A stretch of DNA of 64,000 bases from JBHEBG01 sp046557915. GTDB lineage: Bacteria; Bacteroidota; Bacteroidia; Flavobacteriales; Flavobacteriaceae. The position numbers were made by a program, and so were the translations under genes. The notes under the pieces were generated by a model. The model was not told the origin of the DNA. It was given only the letters and a program-made list of their open reading frames with translations, and made no database searches. The stretch covers positions 1,612,001 through 1,676,000 of the forward strand of contig NZ_JBHEBG010000001.1 in NCBI RefSeq assembly GCF_046557915.1, written 5' to 3'. The first letter of the stretch is position 1. Every line of letters starts with the position of its first letter. This document shows, piece after piece, positions 35,823 through 47,300 of this stretch.

Positions 35823-38447
35823 ATGAAAAGAAGGGATTCTTTAAAGAAAATTATTTTAGGTGCGGTAATTCCATGTATTTCTTCCGAGGTCTTTGCTGGT
35901 AGCGGTTATGGTTTTTGGCCGTATGCCAAAGGGGTTGTTTTTAAAAGTGATTGGCACAATTGGCCAGATATGAAATGGGTGGGCCCAGATTATTGGGGCA
36001 ATAGGCTACAAGATTGGAAAATAGACAAGGGCAGGGCCATTTGCGATGTTACCGGAGCAGATAGAAACCTACATTTATTACCTATTCAAAAACCCGAACA
36101 AAATATTGGGTTTACCACCTCAGTTCGAATTGAAATTTTAAATGATACGATCCTAGGGCTGGAAAATGGTTGTATAGGAATACGGCTAGGGGCTAAAGGA
36201 CCTTTTGATGACTACAGGTCGGCAGCGGTATTTGGAAAAGGGCTGGATATTGGACTTACGCCAAGCGGAAACCTTGTTATAGGAGAATCCGTTATTAAAT
36301 CTGGGTTGGAAACCCTTCCCAAAGAATTTGGACTTGTATTGGAAGCCGTTCCTAAGAGCGATGGGTGCTTGTTAAAAATATCCGTTACAAATACCACAAC
36401 GGACGCCTTGTTGTTTCAACATGAAACCATCCAATTGCCCAGCAATAAGTTAACCGGTAATTTTGCCTTGTTGGCGCATTGTCCGGGAGAAAACAAGAAT
36501 TCTGAAGAAAACACGGCTTCAGTTGCCTTTAGTGATTGGTCCATTGCATCGGAAGAACTGCATTTTGAGAAAGACCATTTTTTCGGTCCTATTTGTTTTG
36601 CGCAATATACCTTGAACAAAGGAAAACTAAAATTAACCGCCCAGCTGGCCCCAATAGAAACAATAGCAGGGCATTCCGTAAGTTTCCAGATTAAAGAGAA
36701 AGGGCAATGGAAAGACCTCCGGTCTACAAACATCCAGCATGCGGGAAGAGCGGTAAACTTCACTTTTGAGGATTGGAATAGCGATCGGGACATCCCATAC
36801 CGTGTTGTGGCCAAAGTTCCTTTAAAAAACAGAACGGAGGATTATTATTATAAAGGTACCATTGCGAAAGAGCCTCTTAAAAAGGACGAAATAAAAGCGG
36901 CAGTATTTAGCTGTAATTTTCATTATGGATTTCCGGATGCCGACATTCCGTTAAATGTTTCCAAACTGGATGCCGACATAATATTGTTCCTTGGCGATCA
37001 ATTTTATGAAGGTACCGGAGGATTTGGGGTGCAATTTAAGGGCAGTTTTGATAAGACTTGTCTAGATTATTTGAGAAAATGGTATATGTTCGGGTGGTCT
37101 TATCGCGATCTTTTTAGACATAAACCCTGTGCTATAATACCGGACGACCACGATGTATATCATGGGAATGTCTGGGGCGAAGAAGGAAAGAAAGCAGATA
37201 CAAGCGGTGGTTATGGAGCTTCGGCGCAAGACTCTGGCGGTTACAAAATGCCTGCAAAATGGGTAAATATGGTACAATTTACGCAGACTAGTCATCTGCC
37301 AGATCCGTATGATCCAACTCCGGTAAAACAAGGGATTGGAGTTTACTACACCCATTGGAATTATGGAGGCATTAGTTTTGCCATTTTGGAAGATCGAAAA
37401 TTTAAGTCAGCACCCAAAAATATTTTGCCAAAAGAGGCTCAGGTAAACAACGGCTGGATTCTTAACGAAGCGTTCGATATTAAAAAGTACAAAGATCTGC
37501 CAGCAAATTTGTTAGGGGATCGGCAAGAACGCTTTTTGGAAGAATGGGTCCAAGACTGGTCCAAAGAGGCTTGTATGAAAGTGGTACTGTCACAGACCAA
37601 TTTTGCTACTGTGGCCACCTTGCCCAAGGAGGCAAAAACGGGAGCGGTGATCCCAGGTTTATATATCCCACAAAAGGGAGAGTATATTGAAGGAGACCGC
37701 CCCACCGTGGATATGGATTCTAATGGATGGCCATCGAAGAAGCGGGATGAGGCTGTTGGAATTATCCGTAAGGCCTTTGCTTTTCATATTGCCGGAGACC
37801 AACATTTGGGGTCATTTATCCAATACGGGCTAGAGGAACATGGGGATAGTGGACACGCTTTTGCCGGTCCGGCCCTTAATAACATTTGGCCAAGAAGATT
37901 CTGGCCATCGGTAGACAGTTCCCTGCATACTTATGAAAACCCAGCCTACGTAGGAGAGCATGTAGACGGTTTTGGTAATAAGATGACGGTAAAAGCAGTT
38001 GCCAACCCCCATAGCACAAACAAAAAACCTAAAATAATCCATGATCGTGCGGTAGGCTACGGTCTGGTAACGTTCAATAAAAAGACAAGAACAATCAAAA
38101 CGGATTGCTGGCCACGTTTTGTGGACCCTACCGAACCGGGGACACAATACCCAGGGTGGCCCATCAGCATTGGGCAAGAGCACAATTATGCAAGAAAAGC
38201 ACAGGCTTGGTTGCCAGAATTAAAAGTAATCGGAAATCATAGGCCTGTGGTAACAATATTTGATGAAAACAAAGATTTGGTCCATGCTTTAAGGATGGCT
38301 ACCAGTTCTTACCTTCCAAAGGTATTTAAACCCGGTGCGTATACAGTAGTGGTCCAGGTTCCCGAAACGGAATATTACAAAAAAATCACAAACGTAAAGG
38401 CGAAAGTAAAACAACGAAAATCAATACAATTGAACTTGGAGGAATAG
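35823..38447 (+). CDS. Tat-exported PhoD-like phosphatase with large N-terminal extension
   Basis: Protein of 874 residues, well above the 450-550 usual for PhoD. The N-terminus KRRDSLKKIILGAVIP looks like a Tat signal. Residues about 30-250 form a beta-rich, LamG-like domain of unknown role, then comes an Fn3-like segment (about 255-345) and the PhoD metallophosphatase domain (about 355-760). The domain contains FSCNFHYG, LFLGDQFYEG, IPDDHDVYHGN (about 438-448) and IAGDQHLGS (about 655-663). A beta-sandwich tail ends the protein. It hydrolyses phosphate esters outside the cytoplasm. The N-terminal domain could bind a polymeric substrate; that is inference. Confidence 0.83.
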   Translation: MKRRDSLKKIILGAVIPCISSEVFAGSGYGFWPYAKGVVFKSDWHNWPDMKWVGPDYWGNRLQDWKIDKGRAICDVTGADRNLHLLPIQKPEQNIGFTTSVRIEILNDTILGLENGCIGIRLGAKGPFDDYRSAAVFGKGLDIGLTPSGNLVIGESVIKSGLETLPKEFGLVLEAVPKSDGCLLKISVTNTTTDALLFQHETIQLPSNKLTGNFALLAHCPGENKNSEENTASVAFSDWSIASEELHFEKDHFFGPICFAQYTLNKGKLKLTAQLAPIETIAGHSVSFQIKEKGQWKDLRSTNIQHAGRAVNFTFEDWNSDRDIPYRVVAKVPLKNRTEDYYYKGTIAKEPLKKDEIKAAVFSCNFHYGFPDADIPLNVSKLDADIILFLGDQFYEGTGGFGVQFKGSFDKTCLDYLRKWYMFGWSYRDLFRHKPCAIIPDDHDVYHGNVWGEEGKKADTSGGYGASAQDSGGYKMPAKWVNMVQFTQTSHLPDPYDPTPVKQGIGVYYTHWNYGGISFAILEDRKFKSAPKNILPKEAQVNNGWILNEAFDIKKYKDLPANLLGDRQERFLEEWVQDWSKEACMKVVLSQTNFATVATLPKEAKTGAVIPGLYIPQKGEYIEGDRPTVDMDSNGWPSKKRDEAVGIIRKAFAFHIAGDQHLGSFIQYGLEEHGDSGHAFAGPALNNIWPRRFWPSVDSSLHTYENPAYVGEHVDGFGNKMTVKAVANPHSTNKKPKIIHDRAVGYGLVTFNKKTRTIKTDCWPRFVDPTEPGTQYPGWPISIGQEHNYARKAQAWLPELKVIGNHRPVVTIFDENKDLVHALRMATSSYLPKVFKPGAYTVVVQVPETEYYKKITNVKAKVKQRKSIQLNLEE

Positions 38448-38468
38448 AGGCTATCGTTAAAAAAAGAC

Positions 38469-41400
38469 CTATGAGACGGATGCTGCATGGATGTTGTATT
38501 TTTTTATTACATCCGATAATCCTATTTTTTTCATTTCCGCTTTTAAGGCCGTCGGGGGTATACCAAATTCTTCTTTAAAACATTTTGTGAAATATTTGGA
38601 ATCTTTGTATCCCACCATAAAAGCCGCTTCAGATATACCATAGTTACGTTCAATAATTAAAAGGGCAGCTTTCTTCATTTTGAGGGTTCTTTGAAATTCT
38701 ACCAAGGTTTTTCCCGCAATTTCCTGACATTTTCGGTAAATAACCGAATAACTCATGTTCATAGAAGCCGTTAAATCTTCCAATCTAAAATCTGAGTTTT
38801 CAAGCTGAGTATTCAATTCAATTGCCAACCGCTCCATAAAAATGTCATCTCTGGATCTAACTGAAGGTTTATCTGGAGTGCTTACCCTATCCAATTTATA
38901 TTTGGAGATCATTTTTTCTCGGGTTGCCAGAATATTTGTCACTTTCATTAAAAGTTCATTAAAATTGAACGGTTTTTTAAGGTATTCCACCGCACCGGAC
39001 TTTAGTCCCTTTAACTTTGTTGCTTCCGCATTTCTTGCTGTTAGCAAAATAATAGGGATATGGGCGGTTAGTTTGTTTTTTCTCAAGGACTTGCTCATCT
39101 CAATACCGTCCATTACCGGCATCATAATATCACTTAAAATTAGGTCGGGATTATGTTTTTGGGCCAATGCAATTCCCTGTTGTCCATTTTCTGCTATCAA
39201 GACATTAAAGGTAGTAGTAAGCACATCACGCAAAAAAATCTGCATTTCCACATTGTCTTCCACAACAAGCAAGGTATTGGCCTTTTTGTTGGAGGTTATT
39301 GAAGGTTCTTTGGATAAACCTTCTTTACCGCTAATTGTTGGTTCTATAAACTGGGTAGCGGCAGTCATTTTTTCCTCTTGTGTAAATATCTCCTCGTTTG
39401 AACTTAGCCTAACGGTAAAGCAGGCCCCTTCGCCGTTTGGACAGTTTACCTCGATTTCTCCGTGATGAAGGGTTATGAGCTCTTTTGTTAATGCAAGACC
39501 AATTCCCGATCCTACCGCCTTTTTGCCCTCCTCCGCTTGATAGAAGAGTTTAAAAACATCGTCCAACTCCGCTTCCGGTATCCCTGGGCCAGAATCGGTA
39601 ATGGTAATTTCTATTAAATCTTTTCGGGGTAAACGTTGTACTTTTAATAAAATATTACCTTCTCTAGGGGTAAACTTAAAAGCGTTGGATAAGAGATTAT
39701 AGAAAACGTGCTCTATCTTATACCTATCATACCAGATGGAGATTTCTTCCTGTGGATATTCCTGTTTAAAATCGATTTGTTTAAAATGAGCCTGTTCCGA
39801 AAAAGATAGTGCAATAGTCTTTAGGTCTTTGATGAGATCATTATTGCAAACGCGGAGTTTTAGGGTTCCCAATTCCTTGTTCCTTACGGTCATTAATTCA
39901 TTGGATATTCTTGAAAGGCGTTGCGCATTGTTTTTTATTAGGTTCAATCGCCGTTTCAGAAGCTTATTTTTGTTAGATGTTGCACGTTGAAGCATATCGT
40001 CTATTGGCCCAAGGATCAATGTTAATGGTGTTTGGATTTCGTGCGACATTTTAGCGAAAAAATTCATCTTCATAGCATAGATTTCCTTTTCCTGTCTATT
40101 TTGCCAAGCTTCTTTGCGCAATCTGCTTCTTAATCTCAACCAGAGAAACACTCCATAGGTCAAGGCCAGAAGAAATATGGCATATAAAAAATAGGCAAGT
40201 GTAGTGCCCCACCATGGGGGAGAAATATGGATACTTATGGATTTTGGGTCTAAATCCCATTCGCCTTTTTTGGATCCTGCTTTTACCTCAAAAATGTAAT
40301 CTCCGGAAGCAATGTTGGTATAAGTAGCTATGCGATCTTTTTTTGGAACGATCCAGTCGTCATCAAAACCTTGTAATCTGTATGCATAATGGTAATTAGG
40401 GTTCATTACATTGTCCAAGGCCGAGAATTGAAATGAAAATGAGGACATACTTGCTTTTAGGTTCAGCTTTTTTACACTTTCCACCCTGCCCGTCAATTGT
40501 TCGGGAATCATAGATTTGGCCGGTTTGTTCAAAATTTCAATGTTGTTTATATACAATTGCCCCTTGGTTTCATTTTTGCCCAAATCTCCCGGAAGAAAAA
40601 AACTAGTACCGTTCTCTCCTCCAAAATATAGCGTACCATCACTATGTTTAAAAGAACTGTTTCTTAAAAAAGAATTTCCCTGCAGCCCGTCTATCTGATA
40701 ATAAGATTTTAGGGAATTGTTTCTTGTGTTAAAATGATGAATACCGTTAGAGCTGCTAATCCAAAGATTGTCTTTGTCCTCCACAATTATTGATCTTACC
40801 TGAATGTCCTTTAGATTACTTTGTTGTGCCAAGGGTGCATACGTCCCTTTTTGTGGGTCGTGTTTTATTAGAAACCCGGAGGCACATAAAAGAATAAGTC
40901 CATCGTTATGGTCGTTTACCAGTGCAGCGATATTATAATTCTGGGAATTATTTTGGTTTGGCTCATAATATTGATGCTGTTCAAATTCTGAATTTTGAAG
41001 GTTCGCGGTATTTTCTATGAATTTGTAGAGTCCAGATGGGTTTACTCCCATCCAGATACAATTTTTGGAATCCTCTGTAATGGCAAGGGACAGGGTACCG
41101 CTTAGTCCGTGGGAGTTGTAATCATAGGAAGCCAATTGTTCCTGATTTTCTGAAAATACATGTACCGCGGCTCCGGAAGCTACCCATATCCTATTTTTAG
41201 AATCTTTGAATAAGTTTCGGATATCTAAAGAGACCCTTCCTCGTGAATCTGCTATTTTTTTCTTGATAAAAGTCCCGGATTTTGGGTTATGTATCCAAAG
41301 CCCGTTTTGATAAGTGCCAATCCAGATATTTCCATTGGAATCCTCCAAAAGATCCTGAATATATCTACCTTCGAAAAAACTCTTCCCTGTTTTTGACGGA

Positions 41401-42596
41401 CCGAACCCAGTTTTGCTTCCATCTAGGCGAACTTTCGTCAATCCATCACCATCTGTCCCCATCCATAACGAGCCAACTCTGGTTTTTAGCAAAGACAACA
41501 ATGGGGTTGGTGTATGGTTTTCCGAACCACTATAATAGCCTATATCCTCGTTATTTTTCGGAAATACGTCAACCTCTCCTTTTTTGGTCACAAACCAAAG
41601 ATTGCCTTTTGTATCTTGACTGATATTGGTTATGGTGTTATTGCGTATAGAAAATTTATTTTCACTATCGTGCTTAAAAATGGTGGTTCTATTATTATTG
41701 GGATCTATTCTATATAGTCCATCACCATCGGTACCCGTCCATATATGGCCAGAACTATCACAAAAGACAGAAATGAACATGGGGTGTTTGCCCCCATTTA
41801 AGTAACCTGGGAGTTTATCGTATCTGCTAAATTTTCCTTCATCAGGATGATAGGTAAAGATCCCTTGAGATTCGGTTACCACCCAAAGCCTTCCATTTTT
41901 ATCGGATACCAATTCAACAATACCGTTGAGATCTCCAATCAGGGGATCGCTTAATTTGGTCAGTTTTTTACTGTTTATGGAATATCCAAATACTTGGCCA
42001 TTATCGGTACTTACCCACAGTTTCGATGGAGCGGTAAAATCAATACTTCTAATTTCCCCTTGGCGGTTGTGGGCACTTGGAAGAGTTACAATACTGTCCA
42101 GAATTTGTGTTTCGTGGTTATAGGCAAATAGCGTTCCTTTTGAGTTCCCCAACCAAACACGATCTTTCTGTGCCTTAATGGCTGTTATCCAACGTTTATT
42201 TTGATTTAAAAGCAGATTATTTTTGAAATGAATTTTTGACCCGTTGGTTTTCAACTGTGTTAACTCACCATTAAAAGTGGCCAACCAAAAATTACCAAAT
42301 GTGTCTTTGGAGAATACAATTTCTCGAGTGTTTACCAAATCATGTCCAAAAATGGTAGAGATAGGTACAAAATCAAACCCGTAACCATCGTATTTATAGA
42401 GGCCATCTGCATTGGACAACCATATATAGCCAAAGTTGTCGTTGACTATTTGGGTTCCCCCGCCAAAACTGGGTTCCAAATGGGTAAAACTTGTTTTTTC
42501 CTGACCCGAAACGTATAAAAGGGAAAATAATGAAACAAATAGGGTACTAAGGTACTTCCACAATATACCGAAGTCCGGACAAATTAGGGTTTTCAT
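38469..42596 (-). CDS. Hybrid two-component system regulator (HTCS, SusR/BT-type)
   Basis: One-protein sensor and regulator of 1375 residues from the ATG at 42596 (MKTLICPDFGILWKYL, a signal peptide); an upstream start at 42671 is possible but lacks a signal-like N-terminus. Order: two-bladed Reg_prop propeller in the periplasm (about 50-690), Y_Y_Y domain (about 720-785), one membrane helix (about 795-815), histidine kinase (MSHEIQTPLTLI, His852; ATPase with GSGIGLALTKELI), receiver domain with Asp1156 (LILSDIMMP), and AraC-type DNA-binding domain (about 1270-1370). HTCS proteins sense oligosaccharides and switch on the neighbouring locus; this one is divergent from the GH109/SusC/SusD cluster. 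Confidence 0.93.
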   Translation of the reverse strand: MKTLICPDFGILWKYLSTLFVSLFSLLYVSGQEKTSFTHLEPSFGGGTQIVNDNFGYIWLSNADGLYKYDGYGFDFVPISTIFGHDLVNTREIVFSKDTFGNFWLATFNGELTQLKTNGSKIHFKNNLLLNQNKRWITAIKAQKDRVWLGNSKGTLFAYNHETQILDSIVTLPSAHNRQGEIRSIDFTAPSKLWVSTDNGQVFGYSINSKKLTKLSDPLIGDLNGIVELVSDKNGRLWVVTESQGIFTYHPDEGKFSRYDKLPGYLNGGKHPMFISVFCDSSGHIWTGTDGDGLYRIDPNNNRTTIFKHDSENKFSIRNNTITNISQDTKGNLWFVTKKGEVDVFPKNNEDIGYYSGSENHTPTPLLSLLKTRVGSLWMGTDGDGLTKVRLDGSKTGFGPSKTGKSFFEGRYIQDLLEDSNGNIWIGTYQNGLWIHNPKSGTFIKKKIADSRGRVSLDIRNLFKDSKNRIWVASGAAVHVFSENQEQLASYDYNSHGLSGTLSLAITEDSKNCIWMGVNPSGLYKFIENTANLQNSEFEQHQYYEPNQNNSQNYNIAALVNDHNDGLILLCASGFLIKHDPQKGTYAPLAQQSNLKDIQVRSIIVEDKDNLWISSSNGIHHFNTRNNSLKSYYQIDGLQGNSFLRNSSFKHSDGTLYFGGENGTSFFLPGDLGKNETKGQLYINNIEILNKPAKSMIPEQLTGRVESVKKLNLKASMSSFSFQFSALDNVMNPNYHYAYRLQGFDDDWIVPKKDRIATYTNIASGDYIFEVKAGSKKGEWDLDPKSISIHISPPWWGTTLAYFLYAIFLLALTYGVFLWLRLRSRLRKEAWQNRQEKEIYAMKMNFFAKMSHEIQTPLTLILGPIDDMLQRATSNKNKLLKRRLNLIKNNAQRLSRISNELMTVRNKELGTLKLRVCNNDLIKDLKTIALSFSEQAHFKQIDFKQEYPQEEISIWYDRYKIEHVFYNLLSNAFKFTPREGNILLKVQRLPRKDLIEITITDSGPGIPEAELDDVFKLFYQAEEGKKAVGSGIGLALTKELITLHHGEIEVNCPNGEGACFTVRLSSNEEIFTQEEKMTAATQFIEPTISGKEGLSKEPSITSNKKANTLLVVEDNVEMQIFLRDVLTTTFNVLIAENGQQGIALAQKHNPDLILSDIMMPVMDGIEMSKSLRKNKLTAHIPIILLTARNAEATKLKGLKSGAVEYLKKPFNFNELLMKVTNILATREKMISKYKLDRVSTPDKPSVRSRDDIFMERLAIELNTQLENSDFRLEDLTASMNMSYSVIYRKCQEIAGKTLVEFQRTLKMKKAALLIIERNYGISEAAFMVGYKDSKYFTKCFKEEFGIPPTALKAEMKKIGLSDVIKKYNIHAASVS

Positions 42597-42902
42597 ATGT
42601 TTCTGTTGTACCATCAAGTATACGATCATAAACAATTCTTTCAGGCGGGTCACAACCAATTTAAGGTACAAAAAATAACTGTCGTTTTGAACAAATTGGC
42701 AATATATCCTGTTTTGAAAAAACTACTGATTCGTTTTCTTCAAAAAAGGTAGGGTAATCCTCCATAAGGTGTTATTAGACCAATATGTCTTCCCTTTTCG
42801 ACCAAAAAATCCACGTTAAGATTATACGGATTTCTCAATTTCGGTATAAGCCTAGTTCTAAAAAGGCCAAATTAAAAAACAATTAACAAAAACAGAGATA
42901 AA
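42597..42902. other. Divergent regulatory region of HTCS and glycan locus
   Basis: 306 AT-rich bases between the regulator and the GH109 gene, which must contain both promoters and probably the binding sites of the regulator's AraC domain. I see no exact TAnnTTTG box and no small gene. Confidence 0.45.
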
Positions 42903-44273
42903 GTGGATACAAGAAGGCATTTTATTAAAAAATCGGCCATTGTGGGTGCAGGAATCGTAAGTGCTCCCAATCTAACATTGGCAAATATGGGTTCTTCCAG
43001 CAAAGATAAGTTAAACGTAGGAATGATTGGCGTTGGTCTTAGGGGTACAAATCATTTAAAGAACCTTCTCTTACGGGACGACGTGGTAATAACAGCTATC
43101 TGCGACATTGACGATGCTAGGATAAAACTTTCCTTAGATGCTATCTCCAAAGCGGGTAAGACCAAACCTACGACCTTCGGTAAAAACAACTATGACTATC
43201 GTAATTTGTTAGAATTAAAAGAAGTAGATGCTGTTGTTATAGCTACCCCATGGCTTTGGCACACAAAAATGGCTGTTGATGCCATGAAGGCAGGAAAATA
43301 TACCGGTCTTGAAGTATCTGCAGCAAATACCTTGGAAGAATGTTGGGACCTCGTAAATACCCATGAGCAGACAGGGTCTCACTTAATGATTTTGGAAAAT
43401 GTAAGCTATAGACAAGACGTGCTTGCGGTATTGAATATGGTAAAACAAAACGTCTTTGGCGAGTTATTACATTTTAGGTGTGGTTACCAGCACGATCTAC
43501 GTGCCGTTAAGCTAAATGATGGAAAGCAACCTTATGGGGGAGGTGTAGAGTTTGGCGAAAAAGGCACATCCGAAGCCAAATGGCGAACCCAGCATTCCCT
43601 TTTACGAAATGCCGACCTATATCCAACGCATGGACTTGGGCCTATTGCCGTGATGGCAGATATTAACCGGGGCAACCGATTTGTATCCTTAACATCACAT
43701 GCTTCCAAACCCCTGGGATTACATAATTATATAGTGAACCATCCAAAAGGTGGTCCGGACCATGCGAATGCAAAAATAAAATGGAAACAAGGAGATGTTA
43801 TAACTACGACCATAGAAACCGCGAAAGGGGAAACTATAATCGTTACCCACGACTGTAATCTCCCCAGACCATATTCATTAGGCTTTAGAGTGCAAGGTGT
43901 TAGCGGTATCTCCGAGTTTGATTACCATACCAAGCGAATACACGTAGAAGGTGTTACCGAGGGGCATGGTTGGGAGGATATGAAAGACTGGCTACAAAAA
44001 TATGACCATCCATTGTGGAAAAAACAAGGGGAATATGCCAGGGAAGCCGGTCATGGTGGAATAGACTTCTTTGTAATGGATGCCTTTGTACAATCGGCGA
44101 AGCAGAACATTGCACCTCCCATGGATGCTTATGATGCCGCAGCATGGAGCGCTGTAACGCCATTATCGGAGCTGTCTATAGAAAATAATGGCGAGCCACA
44201 GGACTTTCCGGACTTTACAAAAGGAAACTGGATTAAAAGAACCCCTTATAACTGGATAAAGGAATCGTATTAA
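42903..44273 (+). CDS. GH109-type alpha-N-acetylgalactosaminidase (Gfo/Idh/MocA family), Tat-exported
   Basis: Enzyme of 456 residues with a clear Tat signal (DTRRHFIKKSAIVGAGIVSA). It has the NAD-binding motif VGMIGVGLRGTNHL (about 38-51) and the extended Gfo/Idh/MocA fold. Conserved GH109 stretches are LENVSYRQDVLAVLNMV, CGYQHDLRAVKLNDG, LYPTHGLGPIAVM and EAGHGGIDFFVMDAF. GH109 enzymes remove alpha-linked GalNAc by an NAD-dependent oxidation/elimination mechanism. The start is a GTG at 42903. It opens the SusC/SusD operon and gives the best clue to the substrate: a GalNAc-containing glycan. Confidence 0.87.
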   Translation: MDTRRHFIKKSAIVGAGIVSAPNLTLANMGSSSKDKLNVGMIGVGLRGTNHLKNLLLRDDVVITAICDIDDARIKLSLDAISKAGKTKPTTFGKNNYDYRNLLELKEVDAVVIATPWLWHTKMAVDAMKAGKYTGLEVSAANTLEECWDLVNTHEQTGSHLMILENVSYRQDVLAVLNMVKQNVFGELLHFRCGYQHDLRAVKLNDGKQPYGGGVEFGEKGTSEAKWRTQHSLLRNADLYPTHGLGPIAVMADINRGNRFVSLTSHASKPLGLHNYIVNHPKGGPDHANAKIKWKQGDVITTTIETAKGETIIVTHDCNLPRPYSLGFRVQGVSGISEFDYHTKRIHVEGVTEGHGWEDMKDWLQKYDHPLWKKQGEYAREAGHGGIDFFVMDAFVQSAKQNIAPPMDAYDAAAWSAVTPLSELSIENNGEPQDFPDFTKGNWIKRTPYNWIKESY

Positions 44274-44327
44274 AAACCAATAAAAGTATTAATCAACTAA
44301 ATTACTAACTTAATAATTCAATTAATT

Positions 44328-47300
44328 ATGCGAACATTATTGATAAAAGGAATGTTCCTTGCTACATGTATCCTAACCATGTCTGTACATGCCCAGGATA
44401 TTACGGTCACGGGGACAGTTACCGACGCTCAAACCGGAATACCCATACCCGGGGTGAGCGTGGTTGAGAAAAACACTACCAATGGAACAGCCGCAGATTT
44501 TGACGGGTACTACACTATCACAGTACCTATTGGTTCTGCACTGACCTTCAGTTCTCTTGGATATTTGACTCGAGACGTTGCCATGGAAGGACAAACGGTA
44601 ATTAACATTGCCCTTTCCGAGGATGCCGCCCAATTAGACGAGGTAGTCGTGGTAGGTTTTGGAGAACAGAAGAAATCTTCCCTTAGTGGGGCGGTAACCA
44701 TTGTAAAAATGGATGAAGTTTTGGGAGACAGGCCTGTTACCAATGTAACCTCGGCATTACAAGGGGTAGCGGCAGGCTTACAGGTCATTAATTCTTCCGG
44801 ACAGCCGGGAGGAAATAACTCGTCAATAGAATTACGGGGTTTTGGGTCCATTAATAATGCCACACCACCGCTTATTCTAGTTGATAACGTTGAAATGTCC
44901 TTGGCCGATATCAACCCCAACGATATTAAAAATGTTACCATCTTAAAAGATGCCGCCGCGGCTTCCATTTATGGAGCTAGGGGTGCATGGGGTGTTATTT
45001 TGATCACCACCAAAAAACCCATTAGGGAACAAAAGGTGAGTTTTGATTATCGAAATACGGTTAGTTTCTCATCACCGGTAGAATTACCCGAGAAACCCAC
45101 GGTAAAGGAATTTGTTACCCTATTGGACGATGTGGGTATATCCAGATATTGGTCCAATCAAAGTGTGCAGACATGGCTTGGTTATTTGGAACAATACGAG
45201 GCAAACCCAGGAAATTTTCCGGGAGGTATTGTATTGGACCCTGATGGATTTAACTACTCCCTGGCCGAAACCGATCCAATTGATCAGTTGTTAAATAACC
45301 AGGGACTTATCACTAGACATGATTTTTCTTTCAGTGGTGGTAGTGAAAAATCTTCCTACAGGGTGGCCACAAGTTATAGTGATGAGGATGGTATAATTGT
45401 TACTGATCAAGATCGATTTAAGAAGTATAATGTAAACGCCTATTTGGATACAGATCTGACCAAGAACATTACATCAACAACTAATATATTCTACAGAAAG
45501 AGTGATCGATCCAATCCAATAGGCCAATTTAATCAAACGGTCAATGAACCTGCATATCTTCCCACCGGGTTTTTTACTTTAGAGGATGGTACTTCACTAC
45601 CTTTTGATTCTCCTGAGAACTTGGAACGTCTTTTACCGCACACTACAGTCAATACCGATGTCGTCCGGATGTTTCAAAAACTGGTTTATGAACCTATAAA
45701 CAGTTTAAAACTTACCGGGGAATTTACATACGAACGGGGGACCACCACCACAGAATCTTCAAATATTCAGCTATTGACGGTGAACAGGGCACAGTTTGTT
45801 CCAAATAATGCAAACCCAGACCTTACAAACGTTGGAAAAAATTTCAGCGAATTTGAACAAAAAGCATTTAACTTCTATACGAACTACGGTCTAAGTATTA
45901 ATGAAAAACACAATTTTGATGTGCTGGTCGGCTTTAACTCCGAAAGTAGTTTTTCCAATGGTTTTAATATAAGTAGGTTGAATTTGCTTTCTACCGATGT
46001 TCCGGCAATTGACGCCGCGATCGGTACAACCAGCGGAGGAGACTTTTTTACTGAAACGGCTGTTCTGGGGTATTTTGGAAGGTTACAGTACAATTACAAG
46101 GAGAAATACTTCTTGGAGGCCAATATTAGACACGACGGGTCTTCCAAATTTCCACGTACCGATCGTTACGGTACCTTTACCTCCTTTTCGGGCGCATGGG
46201 ATTTGAAAAAGGAAAATTTTTTAGATAATGTGGAGTGGATTTCCCTATTTAAGTTTAGGGGATCTTATGGAGAGATAGGAAACCAAGATATTCCCAATAG
46301 CCCGTATCCTTATATTTCCCAATGGAGCCCAAGGCAGACCTGGTTGCTAAATGAAGCTGGGGAACGCTATACAACCATTGAACCCGGACTATTGGTAAGT
46401 TCTACACTAACTTGGGAGACCGCACAAAAAACCAACCTTGCGCTAGATGCCGCCTTTCTTAAAAACAGGTTGTCAACAACGGTTGAGGTATATAGGAACA
46501 GAACCCTGGACATGCTCATACCCGGAGCCGAACTTCCGGCAGTATTGGGTGCGGACGCTCCTGTAACAAATGCGGCCGATCTGGAAACCGAAGGATGGGA
46601 AGCTTCCCTATCATGGAGAGACAATATAAACGAATTTACTTACGGATTTAATATAAATGTTTCCAATAACCGGTCTAGGATCACCAAGTACGATAACCCG
46701 GCCGGGCTGTTATCTTTTAGTGAAAATAACGATGGCTCATTGACGAATTTTTACGAAGGAATGACCATTGGGGAAATCTGGGGACACGAGACGGTGGGCT
46801 TCTATACCGTCGATGATTTTGTTGAAGGCACACTCGATGCCAATCTAGTAGGCGCCAACAGGCAACTAAAGGATGGGGTGGTAGGTTTTGAGTCTGGCAT
46901 TATTCCTTACCCTGGAGATATAAAATATAGAGATTTGGATGGCGATGGGATTATTACATTTGGGGATAATACCCTAGGAAACCCCGGCGATAGGAAGGTT
47001 ATAGGTAATAGCCGTAGAAGATATCTGTTCGGAGCCAATGGCAATGTAGGGTATAAGGGTTTTGATTTGTCTTTTGCGCTTAGTGGTGTGGGAAGAAGGG
47101 ATAGGGTGCTTACCGGCCCTAAAGCATTTCCGTATCAAGGTCAGTTTGATGATGCCTTTAAGCATCAGTTAGACTATTGGACCGCTGATAACCAAGATGC
47201 TTTTTATCCAAGATTGTTCGGTGATAACACCAATTCCTCAGGAGATAGGGGCAATTATGGACATAGTCGCCGTGTACAGACCAAATACCTCAGGGATGCC

